From contig CAIXMC010000111.1 in assembly GCA_903920405.1 (NCBI GenBank), positions 1 to 26,632 on the forward strand: a stretch of 26,632 nucleotides of DNA, read 5' to 3'. The notes below the pieces were generated by a model. It was not told the DNA's origin and ran no database searches. It saw only the letters and a program-made list of their open reading frames with translations. Source of the DNA: an uncultured beta proteobacterium (GTDB lineage: Bacteria; Pseudomonadota; Gammaproteobacteria; Burkholderiales; Burkholderiaceae_C). Shown piece after piece: positions 1 through 8,765 of this stretch; within the stretch, counting starts at the first letter, position 1, and every line of letters begins with the position of its first letter. A program made the translations under genes and the position numbers.

Positions 1-69
1 CCACTCTCCACTCTCCACTCTCCACTCTCCACTCTCCACTCTCCACTCTCCACTCTCCACTCTCCACTC
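1..69. repeat. 7-bp tandem repeat (CCACTCT)n
   Basis: Nine full CCACTCT units (1-63) and a partial tenth run up to the TGA stop codon of the minus-strand GTPase gene at 68-70. The repeat starts at base 1, so its true length is unknown. On the transcribed strand it reads AGAGTGG repeated, directly after the stop codon. Such short arrays vary in copy number by slippage and often end assembly contigs. No function is visible. Confidence 0.95.
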
Positions 70-1717
70 AAAAGCGGGTAATGATGTCGCTGACAGTGGC
101 CAGGTCAATGCGGTATTGCGCACATTTTTTCTGGTGGGCTTCTTGCCCCTGCGCCAAGTCTGTCCGCAAACGTTCAAGCGCTGCGGTGCGTTCCTGACGT
201 TGCACCTGGACGGATGCCTCGATGTTGCTTTTGGCCTCGGCAATCCGCTCATGGAGTGCGGGTGTCATGGCCATTCGGGTTTGTTCCACGGCACGGGGGA
301 TGACATCATTGAGAATATTTTGGCGAATCTGTTCAAGTTGCTCGGCTGCCTGGACTTCACGATTGCCTTGGCCTGCGCCAAAGACTGCCAGCAAGGCCGC
401 CACCGCCGTGATCGCTGCGGCGACCACAGGGCCAATGCCCGGAATTTTGAGAGCCAGCTTGGCCAGCATGGGCGAGGACGCAATGAACAGGTTTTGTGCC
501 ACTGCCGTGCCTTGGTTTTGTTGTTGTGGCAGATGGATGCGGGCTTCTATGTTGTGGGGGATGGCCTCGGCAACACGGTCAAAGTAGCGGCGCATTTCGG
601 GGTTGAAATCTTCTTCAAAGCCCTGGGTCACGGCCAGACGAATCGTTGCACCCAGGGCGCTGTTGATGTCGCCGCCGTGCGCTGCGGTGTTGCTGAGGCT
701 GCTTAACTGGCCTTCCAACGCGGACTGGACGCGGCGCAAAATTTTTCCCAGCACAGGGGCGACACGGGCTTCAAGGGCTTGGGTTTCGTTGCGCAGTTGG
801 GTTTCAAAAAGCGCTATTTCTGTTTCGATGTTTGCTATCGCTGCACTGATTTTTTCACTGTCCAGGTCATCACGGTTGGTCAGTGTTTCAAGATAGCCTT
901 TCAGTGTCCCCAGGTGATTGATAAACGGCGTTGCCACCGCTTGGGTAAACAGTGGCTCGGCCAGGTGTTCCAAATCCATCAGGGCAGAGCTTAATTCGCC
1001 AATGTCTTTTTTGCGGGCGGACACCCTGATCACACGCAGGGGCGGTTTGCCCGTCACAGTTTGAATTTCGGCGGCCACGTTGCGGGCAATGGCATCGACA
1101 TCTTGGGGTGGTTTTTTGTCGGCCTTGTTGATGATGGCAATCAACGGCAGGTTGTGAACGGCCAGTTCGGTCAAGGCCAGACGAATGCTTTCGCGCAAAC
1201 TGCCTTCATCGGCACTGACCACCACGCAATAGGCCAGGCTGCGTGCGGCGTAACCGTCAATGGCTTTCGTGTGGCCTTCCATGCCAGAGTCCCACCCGGG
1301 CATGTCCACCAAACGCAGATGGGAAATGGCCGCCAGTTGAGGAAGAGGCAGGGTGATGTCCACCCACCCAGACGGTTTGAGCATGGCCAGTTGATTGTTC
1401 AAAACGTCTTCACGGCTTAACGCCATTTTGCGGCCATCCGGCAAACAACCCGTGAAACTTTCGCTGTGGGCATGGCTGACTTCAGCAGGAACGGCGGTTT
1501 CAGGGTCGATATTCGTGGCAAATATCGGGGTGCCAATGAAGGCATTCAACAACGATGACTTGCCCGCGCTAAACGCACCCACCAAGGGCACCCTGACGAT
1601 GAAGTTTTGGGTATCTGCCGTGATGGCTGCCAGCCAGTCTGCTGGCCGTTCGTATTGCTTGAGCAAATTGCGAACAGTGGGAAGTGCCTCAGTGATAAGG
1701 GTTTGTTGATGAAACAT
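68..1717 (-). CDS. Dynamin-like large GTPase (bacterial dynamin family)
   Basis: 549 aa. An N-terminal GTPase domain shows a P-loop GAFSAGKSS (residues 47-55), G3 DMPG (138-141) and G4 NKAD (197-200). A long, mostly helical region follows with predicted coiled-coil character, then a strongly hydrophobic stretch at about 425-448 (IPGIGPVVAAAITAVAALL) that could be a membrane paddle or hairpin, then more charged helix to the end. This order fits bacterial dynamin-like proteins, which remodel or tether membranes on GTP hydrolysis. The ATG start is supported by AAGGAG seven bases upstream. It stands alone: the nearest upstream gene on the same strand is over 700 bp away. The stop codon abuts a 7-bp tandem repeat. 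The family is well supported; the specific role (membrane stress, phage defence or division) cannot be told from sequence. Confidence 0.85.
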   Translation of the reverse strand: MFHQQTLITEALPTVRNLLKQYERPADWLAAITADTQNFIVRVPLVGAFSAGKSSLLNAFIGTPIFATNIDPETAVPAEVSHAHSESFTGCLPDGRKMALSREDVLNNQLAMLKPSGWVDITLPLPQLAAISHLRLVDMPGWDSGMEGHTKAIDGYAARSLAYCVVVSADEGSLRESIRLALTELAVHNLPLIAIINKADKKPPQDVDAIARNVAAEIQTVTGKPPLRVIRVSARKKDIGELSSALMDLEHLAEPLFTQAVATPFINHLGTLKGYLETLTNRDDLDSEKISAAIANIETEIALFETQLRNETQALEARVAPVLGKILRRVQSALEGQLSSLSNTAAHGGDINSALGATIRLAVTQGFEEDFNPEMRRYFDRVAEAIPHNIEARIHLPQQQNQGTAVAQNLFIASSPMLAKLALKIPGIGPVVAAAITAVAALLAVFGAGQGNREVQAAEQLEQIRQNILNDVIPRAVEQTRMAMTPALHERIAEAKSNIEASVQVQRQERTAALERLRTDLAQGQEAHQKKCAQYRIDLATVSDIITRF

Positions 1718-2000
1718 GGGGTGGCTCCTTGGTGGCGTGGGGTTGATGTTTGGGGGGCTGGGGAAAAAGCGCTATTGAACCACTTGCCAGACACGATTGC
1801 TGCGGGACTGGTAGGGCTTAAGCAATGTTTCTCGCACGGTGATCATGGAGGCTTGTTTTTAAGAAGAAAACAGAGGCTAACACGGGGGTACGACAGCTTG
1901 TGTCGTTTTCAGTTCATTGCGAAGAATTTTTTAAGGCATGGGTTGCCAAAAATCAAAAGCCAGAACGTCAGCCTCTGCCATGGGTTTTATGGCATCCATT

Positions 2001-2126
2001 TTTGATAATTGCTCACAAAATAATAGCTGCCAACGCAATAGGGATAAGGGTTACAGGCCAAAAAGGCTGATAACTTTTTTAGGGAGCGCCACGCCAGAAC
2101 CTGCCCAGCCACGCTGCCAAATCGTC
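2001..2126 (-). pseudogene. Decayed duplicate of the RND permease gene 3' end
   Basis: This stretch is collinear with 3231-3356 at an offset of 1230 bases, apart from one small indel near 2085. The part at 2090-2126 matches the intact gene at 35 of 37 positions. On the minus strand it still reads [13 protein letters not shown] and then AP-stop, where the intact permease ends [19 protein letters not shown]. Upstream of that (plus-strand positions above 2127) similarity is quickly lost, so only about 15 codons of the gene remain together with the repeat behind its stop codon. It is either a remnant of a second RND gene or a partial duplication of the local one. Confidence 0.75.
2024..2056 (-). 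repeat. Dispersed 33-bp repeat, copy A
   Basis: Minus-strand core CTGTAACCC, 11 spacer bases, then GCGTTGGCAGCTA. The same core with the same 11-base spacer occurs at 3254-3286, 22999-23031 and 23350-23382. The two halves can pair imperfectly, with G-U wobbles, as an RNA hairpin. Flanking similarity with copy B extends well beyond the core because both lie in a larger duplicated block. Confidence 0.85.
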
Positions 2127-2139
2127 CCTATCACAACAA

Positions 2140-2175
2140 CGACGTAGCCTGCATGAAACACAAGCGCAATGCAAG
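2140..2175. repeat. GTAGCC-type short repeat, left copy
   Basis: About 30 of 35 positions match 3141-3175 in the same orientation, allowing a one-base gap. Both begin CGACGTAGCC and end TGCAAG. This copy can form a small hairpin (TGCAT with ATGCA). The two copies bracket the DUF3782-like gene as direct repeats. Confidence 0.65.
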
Positions 2176-2223
2176 ATTGTGGGGCGCGATGTCAAGGTGT
2201 AACGGACGGCGATCTTGTGTTTC
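2155..2223. repeat. Inverted repeat, 10-bp perfect arms
   Basis: GAAACACAAG at 2155-2164 pairs perfectly with CTTGTGTTTC at 2214-2223, leaving a 49-base loop. The left arm lies inside the left GTAGCC-type repeat, so the right arm may be the edge of an inverted, degenerate copy of the same repeat. There is no T-tract, so it is not a convincing terminator. Confidence 0.5.
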
Positions 2224-2441
2224 GCTTCGCGTCATAAGCGGTTCACGGAAAGTTAGCTACCTTGAAAATTACGCAAAATTCGCCTGTAACACGCTCTGGT
2301 ATTGCATAGTGCGCTATGGTTTTTGAGTTATGAAGGTAGAAAACTTATTGGCGACCACTTACGGGCTACTTTGCTCTTTGGGATGTGCGGGCATTGGGAT
2401 ATATCTGTGGGAGTCCGTCGGCGATGCCCCCAAGTGACCCT

Positions 2442-3095
2442 CTACCAGGCGCGTGGCGTAAACCCCTCTGTGTTGCTGACTTCAACGTTCTCACCGTTTT
2501 GGCACAGCACATAAAACCCCTGGTTTTGGGCATAGGCCTTGACGCTGTCGCTCATCACCATCGCAGCCACTGCCCCCAGCGCCCGATGGTTTTTGTACAG
2601 CGGAAACAAGCGCTTGAGCTTTTCCATGCGCTCAAGGTGTTCGTCCACATGGGCGTGCGTGAGCTTGCTTTTGCATTCCACCGCCACCAAAGCACCGTCA
2701 TTGATCACCAACAGGTCGATTTCAACGCCCTCGCCATTGCGGTGGGACGATACCTCGGGGTGAACTTCATGCACTTCAACGCCCTGTGCTTGAAACAATT
2801 GCACCACCGCCGGCGCCACGGCGTGTTCGACAAACTCGCCCAACCGGTTGCCCAGGTCACCCAGTTGTTTGCTCAGAACGGCGGATCGTTCCTTCATCAC
2901 GCGTTCGGTTTCGGCCAAATGCTCTTTCATCTGGCGTTCGGTTTCGGCCAAATGTTCTTTCATTTGGCGCTCAGTCTCGGCTGAACGCTCTTTCATCAAG
3001 CGATGATCCTCCTTGGACTGCTGGGCATTTTCTTGAAACATGCGCCAGACATCTTCAAATGTGGGGGCGGGGGTGGCAAACTGGATGGGTGGCAT
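2442..3095 (-). CDS. Coiled-coil protein with PD-(D/E)XK nuclease-like domain (DUF3782-like)
   Basis: 217 aa from the ATG at 3095, chosen because AGGA lies about 8 bases upstream; a longer frame to 3167 adds 24 residues without support. Residues 30-80 form a charged coiled coil made of an 11-residue repeat (MKEHLAETERQ type), encoded by a 33-bp tandem DNA repeat. The C-terminal half has a PD-(D/E)XK signature: D127 in GEGVEIDLLV and E140-x-K142 in VAVECKSK. This architecture fits DUF3782-type proteins, a family of presumed nucleases with no established cellular role that I know of. The gene stands alone and is bracketed by two kinds of direct repeat (2001-2175 and 3141-3356), suggesting insertion or duplication. 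The fold call is good; the nuclease activity is inferred. Confidence 0.75.
   Translation of the reverse strand: MPPIQFATPAPTFEDVWRMFQENAQQSKEDHRLMKERSAETERQMKEHLAETERQMKEHLAETERVMKERSAVLSKQLGDLGNRLGEFVEHAVAPAVVQLFQAQGVEVHEVHPEVSSHRNGEGVEIDLLVINDGALVAVECKSKLTHAHVDEHLERMEKLKRLFPLYKNHRALGAVAAMVMSDSVKAYAQNQGFYVLCQNGENVEVSNTEGFTPRAW
2893..3002 (-). repeat. 33-bp tandem repeat inside the coiled-coil gene
   Basis: Three consecutive 33-bp units start at 2893, 2926 and 2959, with the beginning of a fourth at 2992. The first two are nearly identical; the third is more diverged. Each encodes eleven residues of the coiled coil (MKEHLAETERQ and variants). A unit of three heptad-compatible turns lets copy number change without breaking the frame. 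Confidence 0.85.
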
Positions 3096-3140
3096 GGTGT
3101 TGTTCCTGAAAAAAATATTGTTCAAAATTCTAGCGAGTAG

Positions 3141-3175
3141 CGACGTAGCCGAATGAAACGCAAGCACAGTGCAAG
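3141..3175. repeat. GTAGCC-type short repeat, right copy
   Basis: Direct-repeat partner of 2140-2175, starting CGACGTAGCC and ending TGCAAG. It lies just upstream of the DUF3782-like gene, while the other copy lies downstream of it. Confidence 0.65.
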
Positions 3176-3180
3176 GTAAT

Positions 3181-3199
3181 AAGCGCCAGGATGGCGCTT
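3181..3199 (-). terminator. Hairpin downstream of the RND permease gene
   Basis: AAGCGCCA (3181-3188) and TGGCGCTT (3192-3199) form a perfect 8-bp stem with a 3-base loop. Read on the minus strand it follows the permease stop codon by about 100 bases and is followed by TTATTACC, a weak T-tract. It could end the efflux operon transcript; without a proper U-run the call is tentative. Confidence 0.4.
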
Positions 3200-3253
3200 C
3201 TACAAATCAATGAGGTTGGGTGGCACAATTCTTCATAATTACTCACAAAACAA

Positions 3254-3286
3254 TAGCTACCAACGCAATACAGGCAAGGGTTACAG
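3254..3286 (-). repeat. Dispersed 33-bp repeat, copy B
   Basis: Minus-strand core CTGTAACCC, 11 bases, GCGTTGGTAGCTA. It begins 12 bases after the stop codon of the RND permease gene, in its 3' untranslated region. It differs from copy A mainly in the spacer. Confidence 0.85.
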
Positions 3287-3297
3287 CCCAAAAAGGC

Positions 3298-6200
3298 TTA
3301 CAACTTTTCAGCGCTTTTCCCACGCCAAAACCTGCCCAGCCACGCCGCCAAATCGTCCATGTAGCAATACACCACAGGCACAACCACCAGGGTTAAAAGC
3401 GATGAGGTAATGACCCCGCCAATCACGGCTTGCCCCATGGGCGCACGCATTTCAGACCCTTCCGAGAGCGCAAAGGCCAGTGGCACCATGCCAAAAATCA
3501 TCGCGAGCGTGGTCATCAAAATGGGGCGCAGTCGCACACGGGCGGCCATCAGCAGGGCCTCTGTGCGTGTCATTCCATCGGCGCGGGCGCGAATGGCAAA
3601 GTCCACCAGCAAAATGCCGTTTTTGGTGACCAGCCCCATCAGCATCACCACTCCAATAACCGAGAACATCGACAGCGTGGAGTTGAACATCATCAGCGCC
3701 AGCACCACGCCTATCAGGGTGAGTGGTAACGCAGTCATCAGCGCTAAGGGTTGCAGGAAACTTTTGAACTGGCTGGCCAAAATCATGTAGATAAAAATCA
3801 CCGCCAAAATCAAGGCTTGAATGGCATAGCCAAAAGCTTCGCCCATGTCTTTGGTCGAGCCGCTAAATTTATAGCTGTAACCCGGCGGCATGGCCATGCT
3901 GTCCATCGCGCGCTTGATGTCAGTTGATATTTCACCGGCAGAGCGGCCTGAGACATTGCCGGTGATGGCCACCTCGCGGGTCAAATCGCGCCGGTTAATT
4001 TGATTGGAGCCTGTGGACTCACGCACTGTTGCCACCTGGTTCAGTCGTACCACGCGCGAGCTGCCATCCTGGTTGATGGTGGTGACAAAAGGCAGGTTGT
4101 CAAGGTCTTTTGCATCTGTGCGTAACTTCGGTGCCAGTCGAACATTAACATCGTAGGTTTGATCGTCAGGCGCACGCCAGTTGCCCACGGTTTGCCCAGC
4201 CACCAAGGTGCGCAAAGATGAACCGATTTGCCCCACCGACAACCCCAGGTCAGAGGCCACTTCGCGTTTTACATCCACATCAAGTGTGGGCTTGTCGGGT
4301 TTGAGGGTCGAATCAATGTCCACCAAACCGGGAACATCACGAATTTTGTCCAGCGCCATCGCAGTCAGGCGTGACAGCTCGCCCATATCCGCCCCCTGAA
4401 TGGAAAAGGCGATTTGTTTTTGCCCGCCCACGGGGTCAAGCAGGCCCACATGCGTGACGGTAATGCCGGGAACCTGGCGCATGCGCTCGCGCAAGACGAC
4501 GGACATTTCATTCACATCGCGATGGCGAAGTTGGCGATCCACCAGACGGATGTAAATGCTGGCGTACATCTTTCCCTGCGCGTTGCCGGTGTTGATGGTG
4601 GTGAGCGTGTAGCGCACCTCTGGAAACGAGCGAAGAATGGCCTCGACCTGTTTGGCTTTGGCCTCGGTCAATTCCAATGACGAGCCCACGGGGGTGTTGA
4701 ACGTCAGGCTGGTTTCGGAAAAATCAGACTTGGGTACAAACTCCGTGCCCAACAGGGGCACCATGGCAATGCTGCCCACAAAGATGACCGCAGCCAGAAC
4801 CACGGTGGCGAGTTTGTGAACCAGGGCCCGTCGCAAAATGCCCTGGTAGATGGAAATGAGCAGGTCTGTGCCGTGGTCAAACAGCGCGGTGATTCGGCCA
4901 ATGGTGCGGTCATAGAGCGTGAGAGGCTCGTGGTGATGGCCATGTGCTTCAATGCTGGGGTCATGCCAGATGCTTGAGAGCATGGGGTCTAGTGTGAAGC
5001 TGACAAACATGGAAATCAGCACCGCCGAGACAATGGTGATGCCAAATTCATGGAAAAACTTGCCAATGATGCCGCCCATAAAGCCAATGGGCAAAAACAC
5101 GGCCACGATCGACAAGGTGGTGGCAAACACTGCCAGACCAATTTCACTCGTCCCGTCCATCGAGGCTTCAAACACGCCCTTGCCCATTTGTACGTGACGA
5201 ACAATGTTTTCGCGCACCACAATGGCATCGTCAATCAGCAAGCCCACGCACAGGCTCAACGCCATCATGGTGATCATGTTGATGGTGAAACCCAGCAGGT
5301 TCATGATGAAGAACGTGCCAATGAGCGCAATGGGCAGCGTCAGCCCCGTGATGACCGTGGAGCGCCAGGAGTTGAGGAATAAAAACACAATCAACACGGT
5401 GAGCAGTGCGCCTTCGAACAGGGTTCGACTGACGTTGGACACTGCTACCCGAATTTGCCGCGAACCGTCGGTAATGGAGGTCAGTTTGACCCCGGGGGGC
5501 AACTGGGTTTGAATCTCGGCCAAAGTTTTATTCAGGCCATCGACCACGCCAATCGTGTTTTCATCCTGCGCTTTTTGTATTTCAAGCAACAGGGTGCGTT
5601 GCCCGTTGTAGAGTGCCAGGCTTTCAATTTCCTGAGCGCCGTCAGTCACAGTGGCAACCTGATGGACGCGTACCGGTGCGCCATTTTTGCGTGCCACGAT
5701 GATCTGGCCAAAGTCTTCAGGGCGTTGAATTCGTGCGGCAATCTGTATCACCCTGTCTTGTTTGATGGATCGAATGCTGCCCACCGGAACATCCTGGTTT
5801 TCATAGCGAACTGCATTCACCACTTGTTCGGGGGTGATGCCAAAGGACTCCAGGGCTGGGGCGTTTAAATAAATGTTGATTTCGCGCTTTGTGCCTCCCA
5901 CCAAAGTGACCGAACCCACGCCGCGAACGTTTTCCAGTCGTTTTTTCAGCGTTTGATCCGCCCAGGTCGTCAGTTCAACCGGGTTCATGGCTGTGCCAGA
6001 TTGGGCATCGGGCAAGACCGCCACAGACCAGATGGAACGGCTGGCGGGGTCAAAACGCAAAACGCGGGGTTCTTTGACTTCCGTTCGCAAGTTGGGGCGG
6101 ATGGCGGCCACTTTCTCACGAACATCGTCGGCTGCTTTGCGCCCGTCAATGTGCAGACCAAATTCAATGATGACAACCGACTGACTTTCATAGGAACGCG

Positions 6201-6444
6201 ATGTCAAAGCGTTGATACCGGCAATTGAATTGACACCCTCTTCAATGGTTTTGGTGACTTCACTTTCAACAATTTCGGGGGATGCGCCAGGGTATTCCGT
6301 GCTGATGACCACGACGGGGAAATCGATGTTGGGAAATTGATCGACTTGCAGGCGATTCATCGAAAAAAGGCCAAGCACCACCAAAGCCAGCATGACCATG
6401 GTGGCAAAGACGGGGTTGTGAAGACTAACGCGGGTGAACCACAT
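3298..6444 (-). CDS. RND multidrug efflux permease (HAE1/AcrB family)
   Basis: 1048 aa from the ATG at 6444. This start gives the usual [17 protein letters not shown]-terminus and has AAGGCGG upstream; a longer frame to 6519 would run into the adaptor gene. It is the inner-membrane, proton-driven pump of a tripartite efflux system. It shows the first transmembrane helix, a large periplasmic porter domain, TM4 with the proton-relay pair in [13 protein letters not shown] (near residue 400), a second periplasmic domain, and TM10 with the conserved lysine in [14 protein letters not shown]. Length is normal for the family. A histidine-rich patch (HGHHHEP) sits in the cytosolic loop between the two halves. 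The adaptor gene ends 13 bases upstream. No TolC-like channel gene is present, so an outer-membrane partner must be encoded elsewhere. Substrates cannot be predicted. Confidence 0.93.
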   Translation of the reverse strand: MWFTRVSLHNPVFATMVMLALVVLGLFSMNRLQVDQFPNIDFPVVVISTEYPGASPEIVESEVTKTIEEGVNSIAGINALTSRSYESQSVVIIEFGLHIDGRKAADDVREKVAAIRPNLRTEVKEPRVLRFDPASRSIWSVAVLPDAQSGTAMNPVELTTWADQTLKKRLENVRGVGSVTLVGGTKREINIYLNAPALESFGITPEQVVNAVRYENQDVPVGSIRSIKQDRVIQIAARIQRPEDFGQIIVARKNGAPVRVHQVATVTDGAQEIESLALYNGQRTLLLEIQKAQDENTIGVVDGLNKTLAEIQTQLPPGVKLTSITDGSRQIRVAVSNVSRTLFEGALLTVLIVFLFLNSWRSTVITGLTLPIALIGTFFIMNLLGFTINMITMMALSLCVGLLIDDAIVVRENIVRHVQMGKGVFEASMDGTSEIGLAVFATTLSIVAVFLPIGFMGGIIGKFFHEFGITIVSAVLISMFVSFTLDPMLSSIWHDPSIEAHGHHHEPLTLYDRTIGRITALFDHGTDLLISIYQGILRRALVHKLATVVLAAVIFVGSIAMVPLLGTEFVPKSDFSETSLTFNTPVGSSLELTEAKAKQVEAILRSFPEVRYTLTTINTGNAQGKMYASIYIRLVDRQLRHRDVNEMSVVLRERMRQVPGITVTHVGLLDPVGGQKQIAFSIQGADMGELSRLTAMALDKIRDVPGLVDIDSTLKPDKPTLDVDVKREVASDLGLSVGQIGSSLRTLVAGQTVGNWRAPDDQTYDVNVRLAPKLRTDAKDLDNLPFVTTINQDGSSRVVRLNQVATVRESTGSNQINRRDLTREVAITGNVSGRSAGEISTDIKRAMDSMAMPPGYSYKFSGSTKDMGEAFGYAIQALILAVIFIYMILASQFKSFLQPLALMTALPLTLIGVVLALMMFNSTLSMFSVIGVVMLMGLVTKNGILLVDFAIRARADGMTRTEALLMAARVRLRPILMTTLAMIFGMVPLAFALSEGSEMRAPMGQAVIGGVITSSLLTLVVVPVVYCYMDDLAAWLGRFWRGKSAEKL

Positions 6445-6457
6445 GGAAAGTGCCGCC

Positions 6458-7594
6458 TTATTGCAGGGGAACGGTTTGAACCTGTGTGCCCGCTCGCAGC
6501 GTGCCCACTGTGCCGTCAATCAATACCGCACCTTCGTGAACACCCGTGATGCCCACCATGATTTGGCCATTGGCAATACCACGCTCACCCAGCGTCACGG
6601 TTTGATGCAGTACGCGACCTTGCGCGATGACCTGCACATAAGGCTGCGCTTTGTCGGTTCGCACGGCGCTTAAAGGAGCGGCCAAAGTGCGAACCGTGCC
6701 AAGGGTTAAATCGCCCTGGGCAAACAGACCCTGGCGCAAGTGGGCGGGGCTGTCTTTGGTGTTCAGCGTCAAATACACTAAAACAGCGCGGCTGCCGGTG
6801 CTGGTGCTGGGGTTGATGCGAGCCACTTTTGCCGTGAAGGGATTAGAAATACCTTCAATATGAACGATAGCCGTTTGCCCTACCTTGACCCACACCGAGT
6901 CTGCTGCACTCAAAGTGGCTTCCATTTCAAGTTGGCTGATATCGACAATTTCAAGAAGGCGCGATTCAACAGCAACACGTTCTCCGTTTTGTGCGAGTCG
7001 TTGGGACACCGTGCCCGAAATGGGCGAACGCAACACGGTGTCGTCCATGGCCTTGGCCGCCAGATCAACCCCCGCTTGTGCCACGGCCAAGTTGGCTAGT
7101 GCCGCGTTGAAGGTGGCTTGCGAATTTTGAAGCGCGGTGCTGGAAATAAAGCCCTGCGCCAACAAGGCAAGGTTATTGTCATGACTGCGTTTCGCCATAT
7201 CCACCTGAGCCTGAGCGGCTTGTGCCTGCTGTTTGGCCTGGTGCAGCCTGGCCTGTGCATCGGTGGCATCGACATGCGCCACAATTTGACCCGCCTTCAC
7301 GGTATCGCCCTCACGCAATGTCAGGTTCAATTCACCGGGGGTGCGTGCCTTGACCATGACGGAGCGAACAGCTTGAATAAAGCCAGTCAATGCAAGGCTT
7401 TGCGTTAATTCAAGTGTTACAGCGCTGACCACATCCGCAGCAGTGAGCGCCACCGAGACTTCGGTCTTTTGTGCAGTTTGCTGTGCTGTCAGGGCAGCTT
7501 GTTTGTTTTTGCGTGCCAGCAGGGTGCGAACGATGCCCGCTGACAACAAGACCAGCACCAGGGCGGCAGTTGTCCATTTGATCCAGGATTTCAT
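6458..7594 (-). CDS. RND efflux periplasmic adaptor (membrane fusion protein)
   Basis: 378 aa from the ATG at 7594. This start overlaps the tetR stop as ATGA, arguing for translational coupling and against an upstream TTG at 7624. An N-terminal membrane anchor (WTTAALVLVLLSAGIV) is followed by a lipoyl/biotinyl half-motif (PGELNLTLREGDTVKAGQ), a helical hairpin rich in alanine and glutamine, the second lipoyl half (LRSPISGTVSQRLAQNGERV), a beta-barrel domain and a membrane-proximal domain. Adaptors of this kind link the inner-membrane RND pump to an outer-membrane channel. It has no lipobox, so it is anchored by the helix. It is the middle gene of the tetR-adaptor-permease operon. Confidence 0.92.
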   Translation of the reverse strand: MKSWIKWTTAALVLVLLSAGIVRTLLARKNKQAALTAQQTAQKTEVSVALTAADVVSAVTLELTQSLALTGFIQAVRSVMVKARTPGELNLTLREGDTVKAGQIVAHVDATDAQARLHQAKQQAQAAQAQVDMAKRSHDNNLALLAQGFISSTALQNSQATFNAALANLAVAQAGVDLAAKAMDDTVLRSPISGTVSQRLAQNGERVAVESRLLEIVDISQLEMEATLSAADSVWVKVGQTAIVHIEGISNPFTAKVARINPSTSTGSRAVLVYLTLNTKDSPAHLRQGLFAQGDLTLGTVRTLAAPLSAVRTDKAQPYVQVIAQGRVLHQTVTLGERGIANGQIMVGITGVHEGAVLIDGTVGTLRAGTQVQTVPLQ

Positions 7595-8283
7595 GATGTT
7601 GAAGGGTGAGTTGGGGAGGTACAAAAGCCATACAGCAAAATATCAAGCTGCATGTCTAAAAATCGTTGTGGCATCATCGGTGTGAGCTGGTTCGTGCAAT
7701 GGCCTAAAGAGTGCTGCCACATCACCAAAAAAATCATTGGGGCAAGCACCGTGTAAGTGCCATATTGCAAGTCAAGCTGTCGAAATTCGCCACGATCCAT
7801 GCCGCGCTGCAAAATGCGGCCAATCAATGCGTTACCCGGTTGAATCACCTCTTGATGATAAAACGCTGCCAGGTCGGGGAAATTGTGAGCTTCGCTCATG
7901 ATGAGCTTGGGAATGCCAGAAACTTTGGTAGAGCCAATGCGTTGCCACCAACTGTTCAGACAGTAATGCAGCATGTCGCAAGATGTCCCTTCGAAATGTT
8001 CAAATTCTTCGCCCCACTCGATAAACCGCGTGGAAATATTGTTGCGTACCACTTCTTTGAATAATTCTTCCTTGGCCGAAAAATACAAGAAAAGTGTGGC
8101 TTTGGACACGCCAGCATGTTTGGCAATATCTTCCACGCGTGTGGCAGCAAAACCTTTTGCGATAAAAATATCCAGTGCTGCTGCCAGAAGATCATGGGGG
8201 CGAGAATCCTTGCGACGCACACGTTTGATGGGAACATTGGGGACGTGGGGTGTCAATAAGGAGTTTTGTGTGATGATGGACAT
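7591..8283 (-). CDS. TetR/AcrR-family transcriptional regulator of the efflux operon
   Basis: 230 aa. A TetR-type DNA-binding domain covers about residues 26-75, with the helix-turn-helix at 48-68 (TRVEDIAKHAGVSKATLFLYF). The rest is the all-helical ligand and dimerisation domain. It has a longer, basic N-terminal tail (KRVRRKDSRPHD) than many relatives. It is the first gene of the operon, overlaps the adaptor gene by four bases (ATGA), and is divergent from clpS with a 65-bp gap. This layout predicts an autoregulating repressor released by pump substrates. No good Shine-Dalgarno is visible before its ATG, so the exact start is less certain than the family. Confidence 0.9.
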   Translation of the reverse strand: MSIITQNSLLTPHVPNVPIKRVRRKDSRPHDLLAAALDIFIAKGFAATRVEDIAKHAGVSKATLFLYFSAKEELFKEVVRNNISTRFIEWGEEFEHFEGTSCDMLHYCLNSWWQRIGSTKVSGIPKLIMSEAHNFPDLAAFYHQEVIQPGNALIGRILQRGMDRGEFRQLDLQYGTYTVLAPMIFLVMWQHSLGHCTNQLTPMMPQRFLDMQLDILLYGFCTSPTHPSTS

Positions 8284-8288
8284 AAAGT

Positions 8289-8308
8289 TAATGACTTTTG
8301 GGTTATTA
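8289..8308. promoter_or_regulatory. Candidate TetR operator (inverted repeat)
   Basis: TAATGAC (8289-8295) and GTTATTA (8302-8308) are inverted arms matching at six of seven positions, centred just upstream of the tetR ATG in the tetR/clpS intergenic space. Size and place fit a TetR-family operator for autoregulation. It is a pattern call only. Confidence 0.35.
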
Positions 8309-8348
8309 GTGTAGCCATTGTTGAATGGGATGCTCGTAGAATCAATTC

Positions 8349-8711
8349 ATGGTTAAAAAATCAGACAAACATGCAGGAGTCCTTCCCGTAAAGGATGCAC
8401 AGGCTGACACCGATGAGACACTGGTGCTGGAAAAACGCGCCCAACGAATGCTGCCCCCGCAGATGTACCAAGTACTTATGATCAATGATGACTACACCCC
8501 CATGGAATTTGTGGTCACGATCATTCAGGATTTTTTTGCCAAAGACCTGGCGGCTGCCACACGTATCATGCTGAAAATCCATTTGGAGGGCAAAGGAGTT
8601 TGCGGCATTTACCCGCGCGATATTGCTGCCACCAAGGTTTATCGAGTCATGGATGCTGCCAGTCAGGCCGGGCATCCGCTACAGTGTGTTTGTGAACCCG
8701 CCGGAACGTGA
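8349..8711 (+). CDS. clpS: ATP-dependent Clp protease adaptor ClpS
   Basis: 120 aa. A disordered acidic N-terminal tail (residues 1-35) precedes the ClpS core, with the substrate-binding [10 protein letters not shown] motif (46-55) and the [16 protein letters not shown] segment (78-93). ClpS binds N-degron substrates and delivers them to ClpA, and also blocks other ClpA substrates. It is followed 54 bases later by clpA in the same orientation, the usual arrangement. The start lacks a strong ribosome-binding site, but the N-terminal tail length is normal and no better start exists. Confidence 0.95.
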   Translation: MVKKSDKHAGVLPVKDAQADTDETLVLEKRAQRMLPPQMYQVLMINDDYTPMEFVVTIIQDFFAKDLAAATRIMLKIHLEGKGVCGIYPRDIAATKVYRVMDAASQAGHPLQCVCEPAGT

Positions 8712-8765
8712 GACTTCATTGCATTTGAGACCCCCTCCTAAACACAGTTACCCTCAAGGAAATTT

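Larger units (their letters stand above)
1718..2441. other. 724-bp gene-free region rich in degenerate repeats
   Basis: No convincing coding sequence was found on either strand. The left part (1718-1990) holds only the GTPase ribosome-binding site and unremarkable sequence. From about 2000 it contains a dispersed 33-bp repeat (2024-2056), a decayed duplicate of the 3' end of the RND permease gene (to about 2126), a GTAGCC-type short repeat (2140-2175) and an inverted repeat GAAACACAAG/CTTGTGTTTC (2155-2164 with 2214-2223). The rest, 2224-2441, shows nothing I can name. Confidence 0.7.

Noticed and set aside
2385..2984. Long plus-strand open frame of 199 codons opposite the DUF3782-like gene
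   Set aside because: It is the antisense shadow of the coiled-coil repeat and nuclease domain; composition (His/Phe-rich) is typical of a shadow frame.
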